Positions 33,237 through 41,492 of a stretch of 64,000 bases of DNA are shown here, piece after piece. The DNA is from Gp6-AA40 sp035263125. Lineage in GTDB: Bacteria; Acidobacteriota; Vicinamibacteria; Vicinamibacterales; UBA2999. The number at the start of each line of letters is the position of its first letter. Positions within the stretch are counted from its first letter, which is position 1. The notes beneath the pieces were generated by a model that worked only from the letters and a program-made list of their open reading frames with translations, did no database searches and was not told the DNA's origin. The stretch lies in the NCBI GenBank assembly GCA_035263125.1, contig DATFRP010000219.1:1-64000 (forward strand), given 5' to 3'. The position numbers and the translations under genes were made by a program.

Positions 33237-33683
33237 ATGCGTCACACATTATTGGTGCTCTTTCTCAGCATAGTCGTCACGACCGTGGTTCGGGGTCAGA
33301 CATTGCCGATGCAGGAAGATCCGGGCGTCACACAACCAACACCGGTTGCACTTCAAACAGGCGGCGGCCTCAGGTGGCCTCCGCCACCATCGCCGCGCCA
33401 CTGCTGCAACATCAAAGGGGCGCTGATAGGTGCAGCGATCGGCGCCGCCAGTGGCGCCCTGCTGATGAGAGCCTTATGCGACTCGAGCGACTGCACGCGG
33501 GATTACTTCAAGCTCATGGGCGCGTTTGGCGGTCTCGGAGCCGCCGTCGGCATCTACGCCAATGCCGCACCAGGATATACACCGTTCCCACATCGACGTG
33601 TCCGCGTGGCGGGAATAGTGACGCCGACGATGCGAGGCGTTGTCACGACGGTCGCCCTCGGCCGTCGCGCGACGATCGATTGA
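33237..33683 (+). CDS. Small secreted glycine-zipper-like protein
   Basis: 148 residues. A strong AAGGAGG site (33221-33227) and a signal peptide (MRHTLLVLFLSIVVTTVVRGQ) fix the start. Residues 56-108 include GALIGAAIGAASGALL and GAFGGLGAAVGIYA, two glycine-zipper-type helices, joined by a CDSSDC pair. Possibly membrane-associated in the envelope. No homologous family recognised. Confidence 0.65.
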   Translation: MRHTLLVLFLSIVVTTVVRGQTLPMQEDPGVTQPTPVALQTGGGLRWPPPPSPRHCCNIKGALIGAAIGAASGALLMRALCDSSDCTRDYFKLMGAFGGLGAAVGIYANAAPGYTPFPHRRVRVAGIVTPTMRGVVTTVALGRRATID

Positions 33684-33764
33684 GGGGACGCGCGCTCGCT
33701 ATTTTGCCGCCAGCTGTAGCCCTGCGCCGTCGTCGGAATCGCGATGGCGGACACTACATGCGAA

Positions 33765-34910
33765 TTACTTCATCGACATGTGGTGCGAGGGGAGCAGATC
33801 CCACACCCGCCAGAACTCGGTGATTTCGGCTGACGTGCCGAGCGCCACACGGATGTAGTTTTCGTAGCGCGGGTACGGACCGGCGATGAGGATGCGGTTG
33901 GTCTTGAAGTGCTCGACGATCTCGACGCCCGGCCGAGTGGTGTTGAGCATCACGAAGTTGGCCTGCGAGTCGATCACGCGCAGCATGCGGGCATTGGCCT
34001 GATTGAAGAACTCCTGGCGTTCGTCGGCGTTCCGCCGCACCGTCGTCTGGATGTGGTCGGCATCCTCGATCGCCGCCGCCGCGGCGCTGCTGCCGAGCGC
34101 GTTGACGCTGTCGGGGATCGCACAGGCATAGAGCAGCCGCGCGGTCGAGGGGTCGGCGACGGCATATCCGATGCGCGCGCCAGCCAGCCCGAACAGCTTC
34201 GAGAAGCTGCGCGTCACGATGATCCGCGGATCGTCGATCGGCCGATCGATGAACGACGCGTACTCGGCTGTCGGATCGACGTAGTGATGATAGGCCTCAT
34301 CGACCACAACGGAGACGTCCAACCGCAGTTTTCGCAGGAAGCGCTCGAGGTCCTGTCGGCGCGTCAGCGTCCCGGTCGGGTTGTTGGGATTGCAGATGTA
34401 CACCAGGCGCGTCGACGCGTCGACCGCCGCTAGCATGCCGTCGAGATCGTGGGCGTGCTCTTCGGTCAAGGGCAGCGCTCTTACCGTGGCGCCGCGCTGC
34501 TCGGCGAAGCGACCGATCGCATCGAACGTCGGCAACGCCGTCACGACGGTCGTCTGCGGGGCCAGAAACGCGCCCGAAGCCATCCGGAGCAGATCGGTGG
34601 AGCCGCAGCCGGTCACGATGTGATCGGGCGTCACGCCGTGCACGCTCGCGAGCCGCTGTCTCAGCGCCTCGGACTCCACGTCAGGATAGCGATGGATTGC
34701 GCTCGAGCTCCCCTCCCGCACTGCGAGCATCGCCCGCGGTGACGGACCGTATCCGTTCTCGTTGCGATGCAACCGGAGCATGCCACCCGTCGTGCGCACG
34801 GACGGAGCGAGCACGGATGCGAATGCCGCGTCGGCGAGCGCGGGACCGGCCGCCACGGCAGCGGCGCCCACCCCAAGACATCCCAGCACACTTCGGCGAG
34901 TGATCGACAT
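33765..34910 (-). CDS. Tat-exported class I/II (HisC-like) PLP aminotransferase
   Basis: 381 residues. A twin-arginine signal (MSITRRSVLGCLGVGAAAVAAG) precedes a complete fold-type I aminotransferase: YPD and GCGSTDLL, NPNNPTG (174-180), DEAYHHYV (204-211), and Schiff-base K238 in SFSKLFGLAGARIGY. It is closest to histidinol-phosphate-type aminotransferases. Export of a folded, PLP-loaded enzyme via Tat makes sense mechanistically. Its start is 4 bases from the stop of the copper-radical oxidase gene, so both are co-transcribed. The substrate is unknown. Confidence 0.85.
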   Translation of the reverse strand: MSITRRSVLGCLGVGAAAVAAGPALADAAFASVLAPSVRTTGGMLRLHRNENGYGPSPRAMLAVREGSSSAIHRYPDVESEALRQRLASVHGVTPDHIVTGCGSTDLLRMASGAFLAPQTTVVTALPTFDAIGRFAEQRGATVRALPLTEEHAHDLDGMLAAVDASTRLVYICNPNNPTGTLTRRQDLERFLRKLRLDVSVVVDEAYHHYVDPTAEYASFIDRPIDDPRIIVTRSFSKLFGLAGARIGYAVADPSTARLLYACAIPDSVNALGSSAAAAAIEDADHIQTTVRRNADERQEFFNQANARMLRVIDSQANFVMLNTTRPGVEIVEHFKTNRILIAGPYPRYENYIRVALGTSAEITEFWRVWDLLPSHHMSMK

Positions 34911-34914
34911 GACG

Positions 34915-37305
34915 CTACTGCACCGTCAGCGTGATCGGAACCGTGCGCACCACACCGTTGCTGGTGCCGCTGACCATTATCGAATACGTGCCTCGGGACA
35001 CGTTCTTCTTCGTATCCAGCGTCAATACCGATGTTGTGGATGCGGTGATCGAACCAGTCGAGAACCTCGTGGTGACAAACCTTGGCAACGAGCCGACCGA
35101 CAGCGTCACGTTGCCCGTGAAGCCGGAGCCGGGAACCACGGACACCGTATATGTCCCGTTTCCTCCCCTCGACACGTTCTGGCTCGTCGGCGATACCGAC
35201 AACGAGAAGTCGCCTGCAATGACCAGCGTGACGTTCGTACTCCTCGTGATCGGGCCGCTCGTGCCGTTGATCGTGAGCGTGTAGGTTCCCGGCGGCGTCG
35301 ACGCGCTCGTCGACACCGCAAGCGTCGTCGAGCCCGAGCCGGTCACCGAGCCTGGCGTGAAGGAAGCGGTGGCACCTGACGGGAGACCGATGCCATCGAA
35401 GCTCACAGCGCCGGTGAATCCGTTGATCGACGCCACCGTTACGGCGTAGCTCGTGCCCGCTCCAGGCAGGACGCTCCTGGAGTTGGGTGTGGCCGACAGC
35501 GAGAAATCAGCGACCGTGATCGTGCGACCGGTGGAAGGGCTCACCGCACCTTTGTCGTCGGTGACCTTCAACGATGCGGTGTAGCTGCCGGGCGTGGAGT
35601 AGACCACCGCGCCGGGTGTGGCCACAGTGCTCGTCGCGGGATTGCCGCCCGCGAAGCTCCACGCGTACGACGCGATGCTGCCGTCGGGATCGGAGCCCGA
35701 CCCGGCAAACGAGACCGAGCCGCCAGGGTTGACGGTGACGTTCGACGAGGGGCTGATGATCGTTGCAGTGGGTGCCTGATTCGCAGGCGCGTCCGCCGAC
35801 AGACGCACCATACGTGCGACTGAAGGAACCCCTGCCGAGTTCAGGATGAAGAGCATGTAGTAGCCCGGCGGTGCAACGTTGCCATGAGGCGGCGCCGTCG
35901 CTGTGATCACGCCGGCTGCTGACGTGAATGACAGCTCGATCAGACGCTGATCCATGTCGAACGCATGTGTCTGTGAACCAGGACGCACCAGCACGGCTGA
36001 ACCGATCTGACCGGCGTCCGGTGTCTGTACGTCGAATGCGCTGGCGTAGGTCACCGAGCCAGGTGCGCTTGTGATCGTTGGACGCGTTGCTGGCGAGCCG
36101 TCGCCGTTGAACAGATATGCCGGGGAATAGATCTCGATGTGCTGCTCGTAGCTGCCACGCGTCGGATTGCCGCCCATCAGCGCAACCGTGCCATCGGGAA
36201 GCAGCACCGATCCCGAGTGATACAGACGCGGATAGGTGTTCGCGCCCGCGGAACTGAAGGTGTTCGTCTTGGGATCGTAGAGGTCGGCGTTCAGGCTGGC
36301 AGTGGCAGCATCCTCGTCGTTGACCGATCCACCCATCACCAGCACTTTGCCGTTGGGGAGAATCGTCGCGTTCATCTCGATGCGCCCCTGCGACATCGGC
36401 GGTCCCCACTGCCACTGCGGTGTGGGCGCCGACAGATCGATGATCTCGGTGGTGTTGGTCGCGGGATTGCCACCGCCAAAGATCATCACGCGCGATTTGT
36501 AGCCGTTCGCGCCCGAGAGCGGCAGGAGCACCGATGTGCCGTAGGTACGCGTGCCGCTGTAGTTCGTCGTCGCCACCACGCTCGTCCACGTCTTGGTCGA
36601 CGGGTTGAAGAATCGCGACCCGCGGCCCGACCCGGAATAGAAGACGCGGCCGTCGGTGATGAGGTGCATGCGCGGGTACAGCGGGGGCGTCCATCCGGCC
36701 AGGTATTCGGGACTCCATCCGGAGCCGGGCGTGTAGATCTCCACCGCCGTATTCGTCGCACCATCGAGATCATTGAGGCCCGAGAACGTCATGACGCTGC
36801 CGTCGCCGAGCACGGTCGGCGTGGGGTACCAGCGCCCGTGCGCCATGTCTTGAATGGCGGTGAACGTGTCGGTCGCCGGATCGTACGCCGTGTTTTTCTT
36901 GTGCCCGCGGAACGGGTCGTAGGCGAGGTTGCCGCCGTTGATCAAGACGCGTCCGTCGGGCATCACCACCATGCCGTTGCAGAACATGTCGTACGCATGC
37001 GTTCGCGTGTTGAACGTGCCGGCCTGCGGATCCCAGATCGTGCTTCGGAAGGTGGTCTCGGTCGCGACGTTACCCGACCCCGACACGATCAGCACGCGGC
37101 CGTTGTTCAACACCGTGGGATGCACGGGGTTGATCGGCATCAGATACGGCAGCGTGGTCCACTGCCCCTGAAGGCTTGCCTGCGCGCGGACTCGAGGACT
37201 GCCCGCGATGACGAGCGCAAACAGAAGCGCCACACCGGCGAGCCATTTCGTTGAAGTCGAAGTGGCCAGAGATCGTACCGGCCCGCCGACGCTGTGCGCG
37301 CGCAT
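34915..37305 (-). CDS. Secreted copper-radical oxidase (galactose/glyoxal-oxidase-like) with PKD and Ig-like domains
   Basis: 796 residues with signal peptide (about 1-42). A kelch-type propeller spans about 45-400. Copper-radical residues are all recognisable by comparison with galactose oxidase: C109 (YDMFCNGM) and Y160 (RWYPTP) for the Cys-Tyr cofactor, Y362 and H363 (LYHSGS), and H447 (QTHAFDMDQR, the DUF1929 domain at about 405-510). A PKD domain (about 515-595) and two Ig-like repeats (about 600-690 and 695-796) follow. Expected reaction: alcohol or aldehyde plus O2 giving H2O2. It leads the two-gene operon with the Tat aminotransferase. Confidence 0.88.
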   Translation of the reverse strand: MRAHSVGGPVRSLATSTSTKWLAGVALLFALVIAGSPRVRAQASLQGQWTTLPYLMPINPVHPTVLNNGRVLIVSGSGNVATETTFRSTIWDPQAGTFNTRTHAYDMFCNGMVVMPDGRVLINGGNLAYDPFRGHKKNTAYDPATDTFTAIQDMAHGRWYPTPTVLGDGSVMTFSGLNDLDGATNTAVEIYTPGSGWSPEYLAGWTPPLYPRMHLITDGRVFYSGSGRGSRFFNPSTKTWTSVVATTNYSGTRTYGTSVLLPLSGANGYKSRVMIFGGGNPATNTTEIIDLSAPTPQWQWGPPMSQGRIEMNATILPNGKVLVMGGSVNDEDAATASLNADLYDPKTNTFSSAGANTYPRLYHSGSVLLPDGTVALMGGNPTRGSYEQHIEIYSPAYLFNGDGSPATRPTITSAPGSVTYASAFDVQTPDAGQIGSAVLVRPGSQTHAFDMDQRLIELSFTSAAGVITATAPPHGNVAPPGYYMLFILNSAGVPSVARMVRLSADAPANQAPTATIISPSSNVTVNPGGSVSFAGSGSDPDGSIASYAWSFAGGNPATSTVATPGAVVYSTPGSYTASLKVTDDKGAVSPSTGRTITVADFSLSATPNSRSVLPGAGTSYAVTVASINGFTGAVSFDGIGLPSGATASFTPGSVTGSGSTTLAVSTSASTPPGTYTLTINGTSGPITRSTNVTLVIAGDFSLSVSPTSQNVSRGGNGTYTVSVVPGSGFTGNVTLSVGSLPRFVTTRFSTGSITASTTSVLTLDTKKNVSRGTYSIMVSGTSNGVVRTVPITLTVQ

Positions 37306-37542
37306 TCACTGCCCTCCGCTGTGAGGTGAAACTCAGCCGCCCCCTCGCAAACGGTGAACCAGTGAACTTGCGTGTCATTGTGTGAAGAATGGATGTGCTT
37401 CTCTGCGCGCGGGAAGACAGAAGCCAGCTTGCCGCGGGTCTCAGCGCATGAAACGCGGACACGCGTGAGTGGTGGGTGATCACCGAGTCGCGATTCGGGC
37501 CCTGACCTTTGACCGTTGCCCTTTGACCTTTACCCTTCCGAG

Positions 37543-39162
37543 TCACTTCAAGGTAAACGTCATCTGCACCTGCACCGCAACCTTTACGGGCTCGCCATCG
37601 CGTGTGCCTGGCTTCCACGTCCATCGCTTGAGTGCAGCGATCGCCTGTTGATCGAGGCCGTCCGCTGCGTCGAGCGACTCGACGACGGTCACGTCGCCCG
37701 TTGATCCGTCGGGCAAAACAATTGCCTCCAGCAGAACGCTCCCTTCAATCTGCGCATTCATCGCGGCCTGCGTGTACTGAGGCCGTTCCTGATAGACCGG
37801 GACCGGCAGGACCGCGGCAACGCACTGCGCCGGATTCGCGTGACACGCGGCATTCGCCTCGATGAGTTCCCGCGCCGTCGCGGGCGTGATTCCGGTGATG
37901 ACCGCGCTGTCGTTGACGGCTGCCCTGACGATCGGCGCCGCGATCACCCGCCCGTCGAGGATGATCGCCATCGGTCTGCCGATATGCGCTGCCGTGGCAT
38001 TCGCCAACCGTGCTGCGGCGGCACGGTTGAAGGTCACCGCGAGGCTCGTGGGATTCCCGGGAGCGGTGATTCTGGCGATTTCGACCTCCGACCACGTGGC
38101 CAGCGGCGTCGGGTGCAGGTAGATTCGCTCATTGGAGCCCGACACCACGGCCTCCCGCAAACCATCGGCCGGCATCGATTCAGCGAGTCGAATCTCCAGA
38201 CGACTCGCCGCGCCCACCTGCGCCATCGCGCTGATGTTGAGAGGCAGGGCCCTGATCGTTGCGGCGGTCACACCGCCCATCACCAGTGTCACTACCGTCA
38301 GAGTCGCCGCTAAACGTGGAACAGACATATGACGCTCCTTCACGAGCTCGCGCATACGGGACTTCAAATGACGACGGCGGAGGAATGCGCTCGACAAAAC
38401 AGTTGGTCGCGCGCTGTCGGCGAACAGCATCAGCGCCAGCATGTAGTCGCGACGCGACGACGTGCGTGTGACCACGAGATCGTCGACGACCTGCTCGCGC
38501 AGAAGCTGGAGCCGATCGAGGAGCCACCAGATGCCGGGATGAAACCAGAAGATCGCTCGAAGGTGTGCTTCGACCACGTTCCAGAGCCAGTCGCGCCGCT
38601 GCACATGCAACAGTTCATGACAGGCGACTGCGCGTTTGCCTTCATCTGTCAGGGTGTCGAACCGGCGTGGCAGCAGGACGAGCGGATGACTGAACCCGAG
38701 TGTCACCGGCTGCTGCACATCGCTCGACCAGCGGAACTCCGCGTCGGGCGCCAGGGCCACGCGCAGTGCGTCGATGTCCGACCCCAGCGAAGCCGGAACA
38801 CTTCGAAGACGCAATTGACGAATGCGCCAGGCACCGCCGAGCAGCCAGATGAGACCGATGCCTGCCCCAGCGGCCCACACCCATGGAATCGCCGCACCGA
38901 CCTGCGGAAGAACCTGTGATGCGGTGGTGTTCGCGACTCGATCGAGGGGCAGGACGTCGAATGCGACTGAGACCGCTTGATGCTCCGGTGCCGTCGACGC
39001 GATCAACGGAAGCGCGAGACAAAGAACGCCAATCGCACGCCAGTATGCCAAGCGAGCCGTGGCCACCGACCCCCGAAGGAACGCTTCAGCGACTGCGGCC
39101 GCAGTCACGATGAGGAGGATCTGACAGCTGTAGACGACGAGCGCGAGCGCTGCCGGTCCCAT
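37543..39162 (-). CDS. BlaR1-like M56 metallopeptidase fused to a SecD-P1-head-like domain and TonB C-terminal domain
   Basis: 539 residues. Four membrane helices (about 8-30, 42-56, 95-115, 293-312) surround the M56 zinc site HELLH (H182, E183, H186) and REQVVDD. Residues 330-430 match the SecD/SecF P1-head pattern (SLAVTFNRAAAARLANATA, GRPMAIILDGRVIAAPIV, SAVITG). Residues about 450-539 are a TonB C-terminal-type domain (GSVLLEAIVLPDGSTGDVTV, AIAALKRWTWKPG). It ends 1 base into the BlaI gene's frame, with which it forms a sensor/repressor pair: BlaR1-like proteases cleave BlaI on signal. Confidence 0.85.
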   Translation of the reverse strand: MGPAALALVVYSCQILLIVTAAAVAEAFLRGSVATARLAYWRAIGVLCLALPLIASTAPEHQAVSVAFDVLPLDRVANTTASQVLPQVGAAIPWVWAAGAGIGLIWLLGGAWRIRQLRLRSVPASLGSDIDALRVALAPDAEFRWSSDVQQPVTLGFSHPLVLLPRRFDTLTDEGKRAVACHELLHVQRRDWLWNVVEAHLRAIFWFHPGIWWLLDRLQLLREQVVDDLVVTRTSSRRDYMLALMLFADSARPTVLSSAFLRRRHLKSRMRELVKERHMSVPRLAATLTVVTLVMGGVTAATIRALPLNISAMAQVGAASRLEIRLAESMPADGLREAVVSGSNERIYLHPTPLATWSEVEIARITAPGNPTSLAVTFNRAAAARLANATAAHIGRPMAIILDGRVIAAPIVRAAVNDSAVITGITPATARELIEANAACHANPAQCVAAVLPVPVYQERPQYTQAAMNAQIEGSVLLEAIVLPDGSTGDVTVVESLDAADGLDQQAIAALKRWTWKPGTRDGEPVKVAVQVQMTFTLK

Positions 39163-39536
39163 TACTCAGCCTCGTCGATGAGACGACGCAACTCCCGGCG
39201 TTCTTCGTCGGTGAGATTGCTTTCCGCAACCAGATGCGTCAGCAGCGCTGCGGCGCCACCATCGAAGACGCGATCGACGAAATCCCGCACCATCGTCCCC
39301 ACGACCTTTTGTTCAGGTACCGCGGGCCGATAGCGAAAGGCGCGCCCATCGAGATGCTTCTTCAAGTACCCCTTGGTCTCGAGCGTGTTCATCATCGTCA
39401 TCACCGTGGTGTAGGCGACCGGCCGGCGTTCGCGCATCGTCTCGTAGACGTCACGGACCGACGCATCCTTCAAACGCCACACGACCTTCATGATGGCGAG
39501 CTCCTGAGCTCCGAGCAGCGAGAGTCGACGGGGCAT
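39162..39536 (-). CDS. BlaI/MecI/CopY-family transcriptional repressor
   Basis: 124 residues, standard length. Winged helix: LLGAQELAIMKVVWRLKDASVRDVYETMRERRPVAYTTVMTMMNTLETKGYLKKHLDGRAFRYRPAV, then the dimerisation helices VVGTMVRDFVDRVFDGG. It overlaps the M56 gene's start by one base. Binding to the dyad directly upstream (39545-39570) is expected, giving autoregulation, with cleavage by the M56 partner as the inducing step. Confidence 0.93.
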   Translation of the reverse strand: MPRRLSLLGAQELAIMKVVWRLKDASVRDVYETMRERRPVAYTTVMTMMNTLETKGYLKKHLDGRAFRYRPAVPEQKVVGTMVRDFVDRVFDGGAAALLTHLVAESNLTDEERRELRRLIDEAE

Positions 39537-39544
39537 GATGACTA

Positions 39545-39577
39545 CTAGTCTACTAGTACTTGTGGACTAGTTGTCAA
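39545..39577 (-). promoter_or_regulatory. Promoter and BlaI-type operator of the blaI-M56 operon
   Basis: A 26-base imperfect dyad (39545-39570) centred on AGTACT has outer arms CTAGTC / GACTAG and matches itself at 22 of 26 positions. On the minus strand TTGACA (39572-39577) abuts it, with TAGTAG at 39550-39555 after a 16-base spacer, so a dimer bound at the dyad would cover the -10 region and spacer. The predicted transcript would start within about 7 bases of the ATG at 39536, leaving almost no leader and no ribosome site. Predicted by inspection. Confidence 0.7.
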
Positions 39578-39666
39578 TTCTGTGAACACCGGCCGGAGAG
39601 GACGGCCTAAGATAGGCGTTCTGCTGTCTCGAGCGCGGGGGTGCCGAGCTTCCAGGAGGATGCGCC

Positions 39667-40155
39667 GTGAAGAACGTACGCGAGTACTACACCCAGTGTC
39701 TCAAGTCCGAAATCCCGACCTTCGTGAAAGTGATGAAGGCGGTCCCGCCCGATCAGGCTGACTACAAACCGCATCCGCGCTCGACCTCGTCAGGAGCACT
39801 GCTCTGGCTGCTGGCCACCGAACTCGACGATGCCTGCACGCTCATCGAGCGTGGCGAGGTGAACTACGTCGAGAGACCGGGACCTGGCGTCGCGGCGTCG
39901 ATCGCGGCGTATCAAAAACACGCCGCTGCGCTCGAAGCGCGGCTCGCGACGCTCGACGATGCCAAGTGGGATGGCAAGGCACGCTTGATGATGAACGGAC
40001 AGGTTCTCTGGGAGGCCACGCTCGGCGACATGCTGTTTGGCTTCCTGCTCGATGCGATCCATCACCGTGGTCAGCTCTCGAGCTACTTGCGACCGATGGG
40101 CGCCAAGGTGCCATCGATCTATGGTCCTTCGGCCGACGATCCGGGTCAGGCGTGA
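39667..40155 (+). CDS. DinB-family protein
   Basis: 162 residues from GTG with AGGAGGA at 39655-39661. Pattern: PPDQADYKPHPRSTSSGALLWLLATE and DMLFGFLLDAIHHRGQLSSYLRPMG. The first His-containing segment is unusual: LLWLLATELDD replaces the common HxxxHxx pattern, so one metal ligand may be missing. Divergent from the BlaI gene. Confidence 0.85.
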   Translation: MKNVREYYTQCLKSEIPTFVKVMKAVPPDQADYKPHPRSTSSGALLWLLATELDDACTLIERGEVNYVERPGPGVAASIAAYQKHAAALEARLATLDDAKWDGKARLMMNGQVLWEATLGDMLFGFLLDAIHHRGQLSSYLRPMGAKVPSIYGPSADDPGQA

Positions 40156-40230
40156 GCGACGCCCAGGACGTCGAGGTCCAGCAACTCTGCCGGCGGTGAA
40201 TCTTCTATAGTCTCCAGAGGTTCACCGTCG

Positions 40231-40647
40231 ATGCCAGAATCCGCCCAGGTCCATCCGCCGAGCGTTCGTCAGGACGACGTCCGCGCGGCGCTCGATGTTC
40301 TGACTGAAGGGTTTCAGATTATCGGTCCCGACTGGCGATACGTGTATGTCAACCCGGCGGCCGCGCGCCACGGCCGGCGCGACGCCTCAACCCTCCTCGG
40401 CAAGCCGATGGCCGAGGCGTACCCCGGCATAGATCAAACACCGATGTTTGCCGTCCTGCGCAGATGCATGGAAGAACGCACGAGCGAAGTGATCGAGAAC
40501 CAGTTCACGTTTCCGGACGGCAGCACGCGGTGGTTCGAGCTGCGCATTCGTCCCGTACCTGCCGGCATCTGCATCTTCTCGGTGGACATCGAGTCGCGCA
40601 AACATCCCCAACCGTTCGGCCAGCGGTTTCTGAACCTGTTCCGCTGA
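40231..40647 (+). CDS. Stand-alone PAS-domain protein
   Basis: 138 residues that read as a complete PAS domain: DVLTEGFQIIGPDWRYVYVNPAAARHGRR, GKPMAEAYPGIDQTPMFAVLRRCM, and SEVIENQFTFPDGSTRWFELRIRPVPAGICIFSVDI. PAS domains are normally fused to kinases or cyclases; none follows here. Instead, the stop is succeeded by a repeat-rich non-coding region. It could be a truncated sensor or a free-standing sensor module. Confidence 0.8.
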   Translation: MPESAQVHPPSVRQDDVRAALDVLTEGFQIIGPDWRYVYVNPAAARHGRRDASTLLGKPMAEAYPGIDQTPMFAVLRRCMEERTSEVIENQFTFPDGSTRWFELRIRPVPAGICIFSVDIESRKHPQPFGQRFLNLFR

Positions 40648-40679
40648 ATGTCTGTCGCGTCGCGCTCCCGCACCAGAAG

Positions 40680-41209
40680 CCAAGCGACGGCGGTGTGGCT
40701 GCGGCCTCGCTCCGGTTCGACGCCGCGGAAAAACGTCTCGTCCGCGCATGTGCTGACGCTGCCGGCGACGGCTGATCCTGATCCGCGCGACCGTGAACAA
40801 TCGTGTCGATAACGAGCTGTCCGGTGCGTCAGCGGCGAATCACTGCCGTCGCCGATGGGGCCGCTCCCGAGCCGTTTTACTTTCTTCGCCGATCGCGGCG
40901 CGAACAGTCGCTCCGCCGCAGCCACACCGCCGTCGCTTAGCGAGTGTGCGGCGGCTCACCGGGCGGGCCTGGCGTCGGCGACCTGTTCGCGGCGTGAGGA
41001 GCGAAGAGAGTAAATCGGGTCTGAAGGCGCAGCGAGCGCTGTCGCCGGTGATTCGCCACCGACGCACCGGTCAGCTCGTTATCGAAACGATTCCTCCCTG
41101 TCGTTCGGATCATCCGAGGCGACGGCGTGATCGTCAGCTTCGTCGCCGGAGGACCCGATTTTCCACGCCGTCGAACCGGGAGCCGACGCCAGGCCCGCCC
41201 GGTGAGCCG
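40680..41209. repeat. Cluster of nested and overlapping inverted repeats in a 587-base non-coding gap
   Basis: Three strong pairs: 40682-40705 with 40915-40938 (24 bases, perfect); 40800-40843 with 41048-41091 (40 of 44 match); 40952-40979 with 41182-41209 (28 bases, perfect). A further AAATCGGGTC pair lies at 41012-41021 and 41152-41161. Two roughly 110-base units containing TCGATAACGAGCTG and a TTACTYTCTTCGC motif face each other. No convincing gene fits the region. It may be a non-autonomous mobile or structured-RNA element. Confidence 0.75.
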
Positions 41210-41234
41210 ACGTTGCGGAGGCGTTCAAGACGCG

Positions 41235-41492
41235 CTAGGGCTGGAGCGTCAGCCGTAACGCCTCACTCACGGCGACTGCGGCGTAGAACGCCACGGCGCT
41301 CGCAAGAACCACATCGAGCGAGTTGCCTACGAGCGTGCGAACACGTTTCGCGCGCGCTCGCGATCGCATCTGACGTGCAATCGCGGTGTGGCATCGTGAC
41401 AGGACGCGCCGATCGCGCGCCACGTCCGGCGTGACCCGCGGCAAGTCGGTCAACAGTCGAATCAACGGATCGGAGTGCAGGTCGTCGGTCAT
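41235..41492 (-). CDS. Small membrane protein linked to the sigma factor (possible anti-sigma)
   Basis: 85 residues: a soluble N-terminal part (MTDDLHSDPLIRLLTDLPRV, then Arg-rich HTAIARQMRSRARAKRVR) and one C-terminal membrane helix (about residues 58-76). The ATGA start overlaps the sigma factor stop by 4 bases, the usual arrangement for an anti-sigma factor. It has no zinc-binding HxxxCxxC motif, and is short for the class, so the role is inferred from context. Confidence 0.65.
   Translation of the reverse strand: MTDDLHSDPLIRLLTDLPRVTPDVARDRRVLSRCHTAIARQMRSRARAKRVRTLVGNSLDVVLASAVAFYAAVAVSEALRLTLQP

Noticed and set aside
40680..41209. Inverted-repeat cluster as an integron cassette array or CRISPR
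   Set aside because: No integrase, no core-site pattern I can identify at cassette-like spacing, and repeats are in opposing orientations rather than direct.
40793..41434. 213-residue Arg-rich plus-strand frame across the repeat cluster
   Set aside because: Composition is Arg/Pro-rich, it crosses the inverted repeats and the anti-sigma-like gene, and it has no start context or motif.
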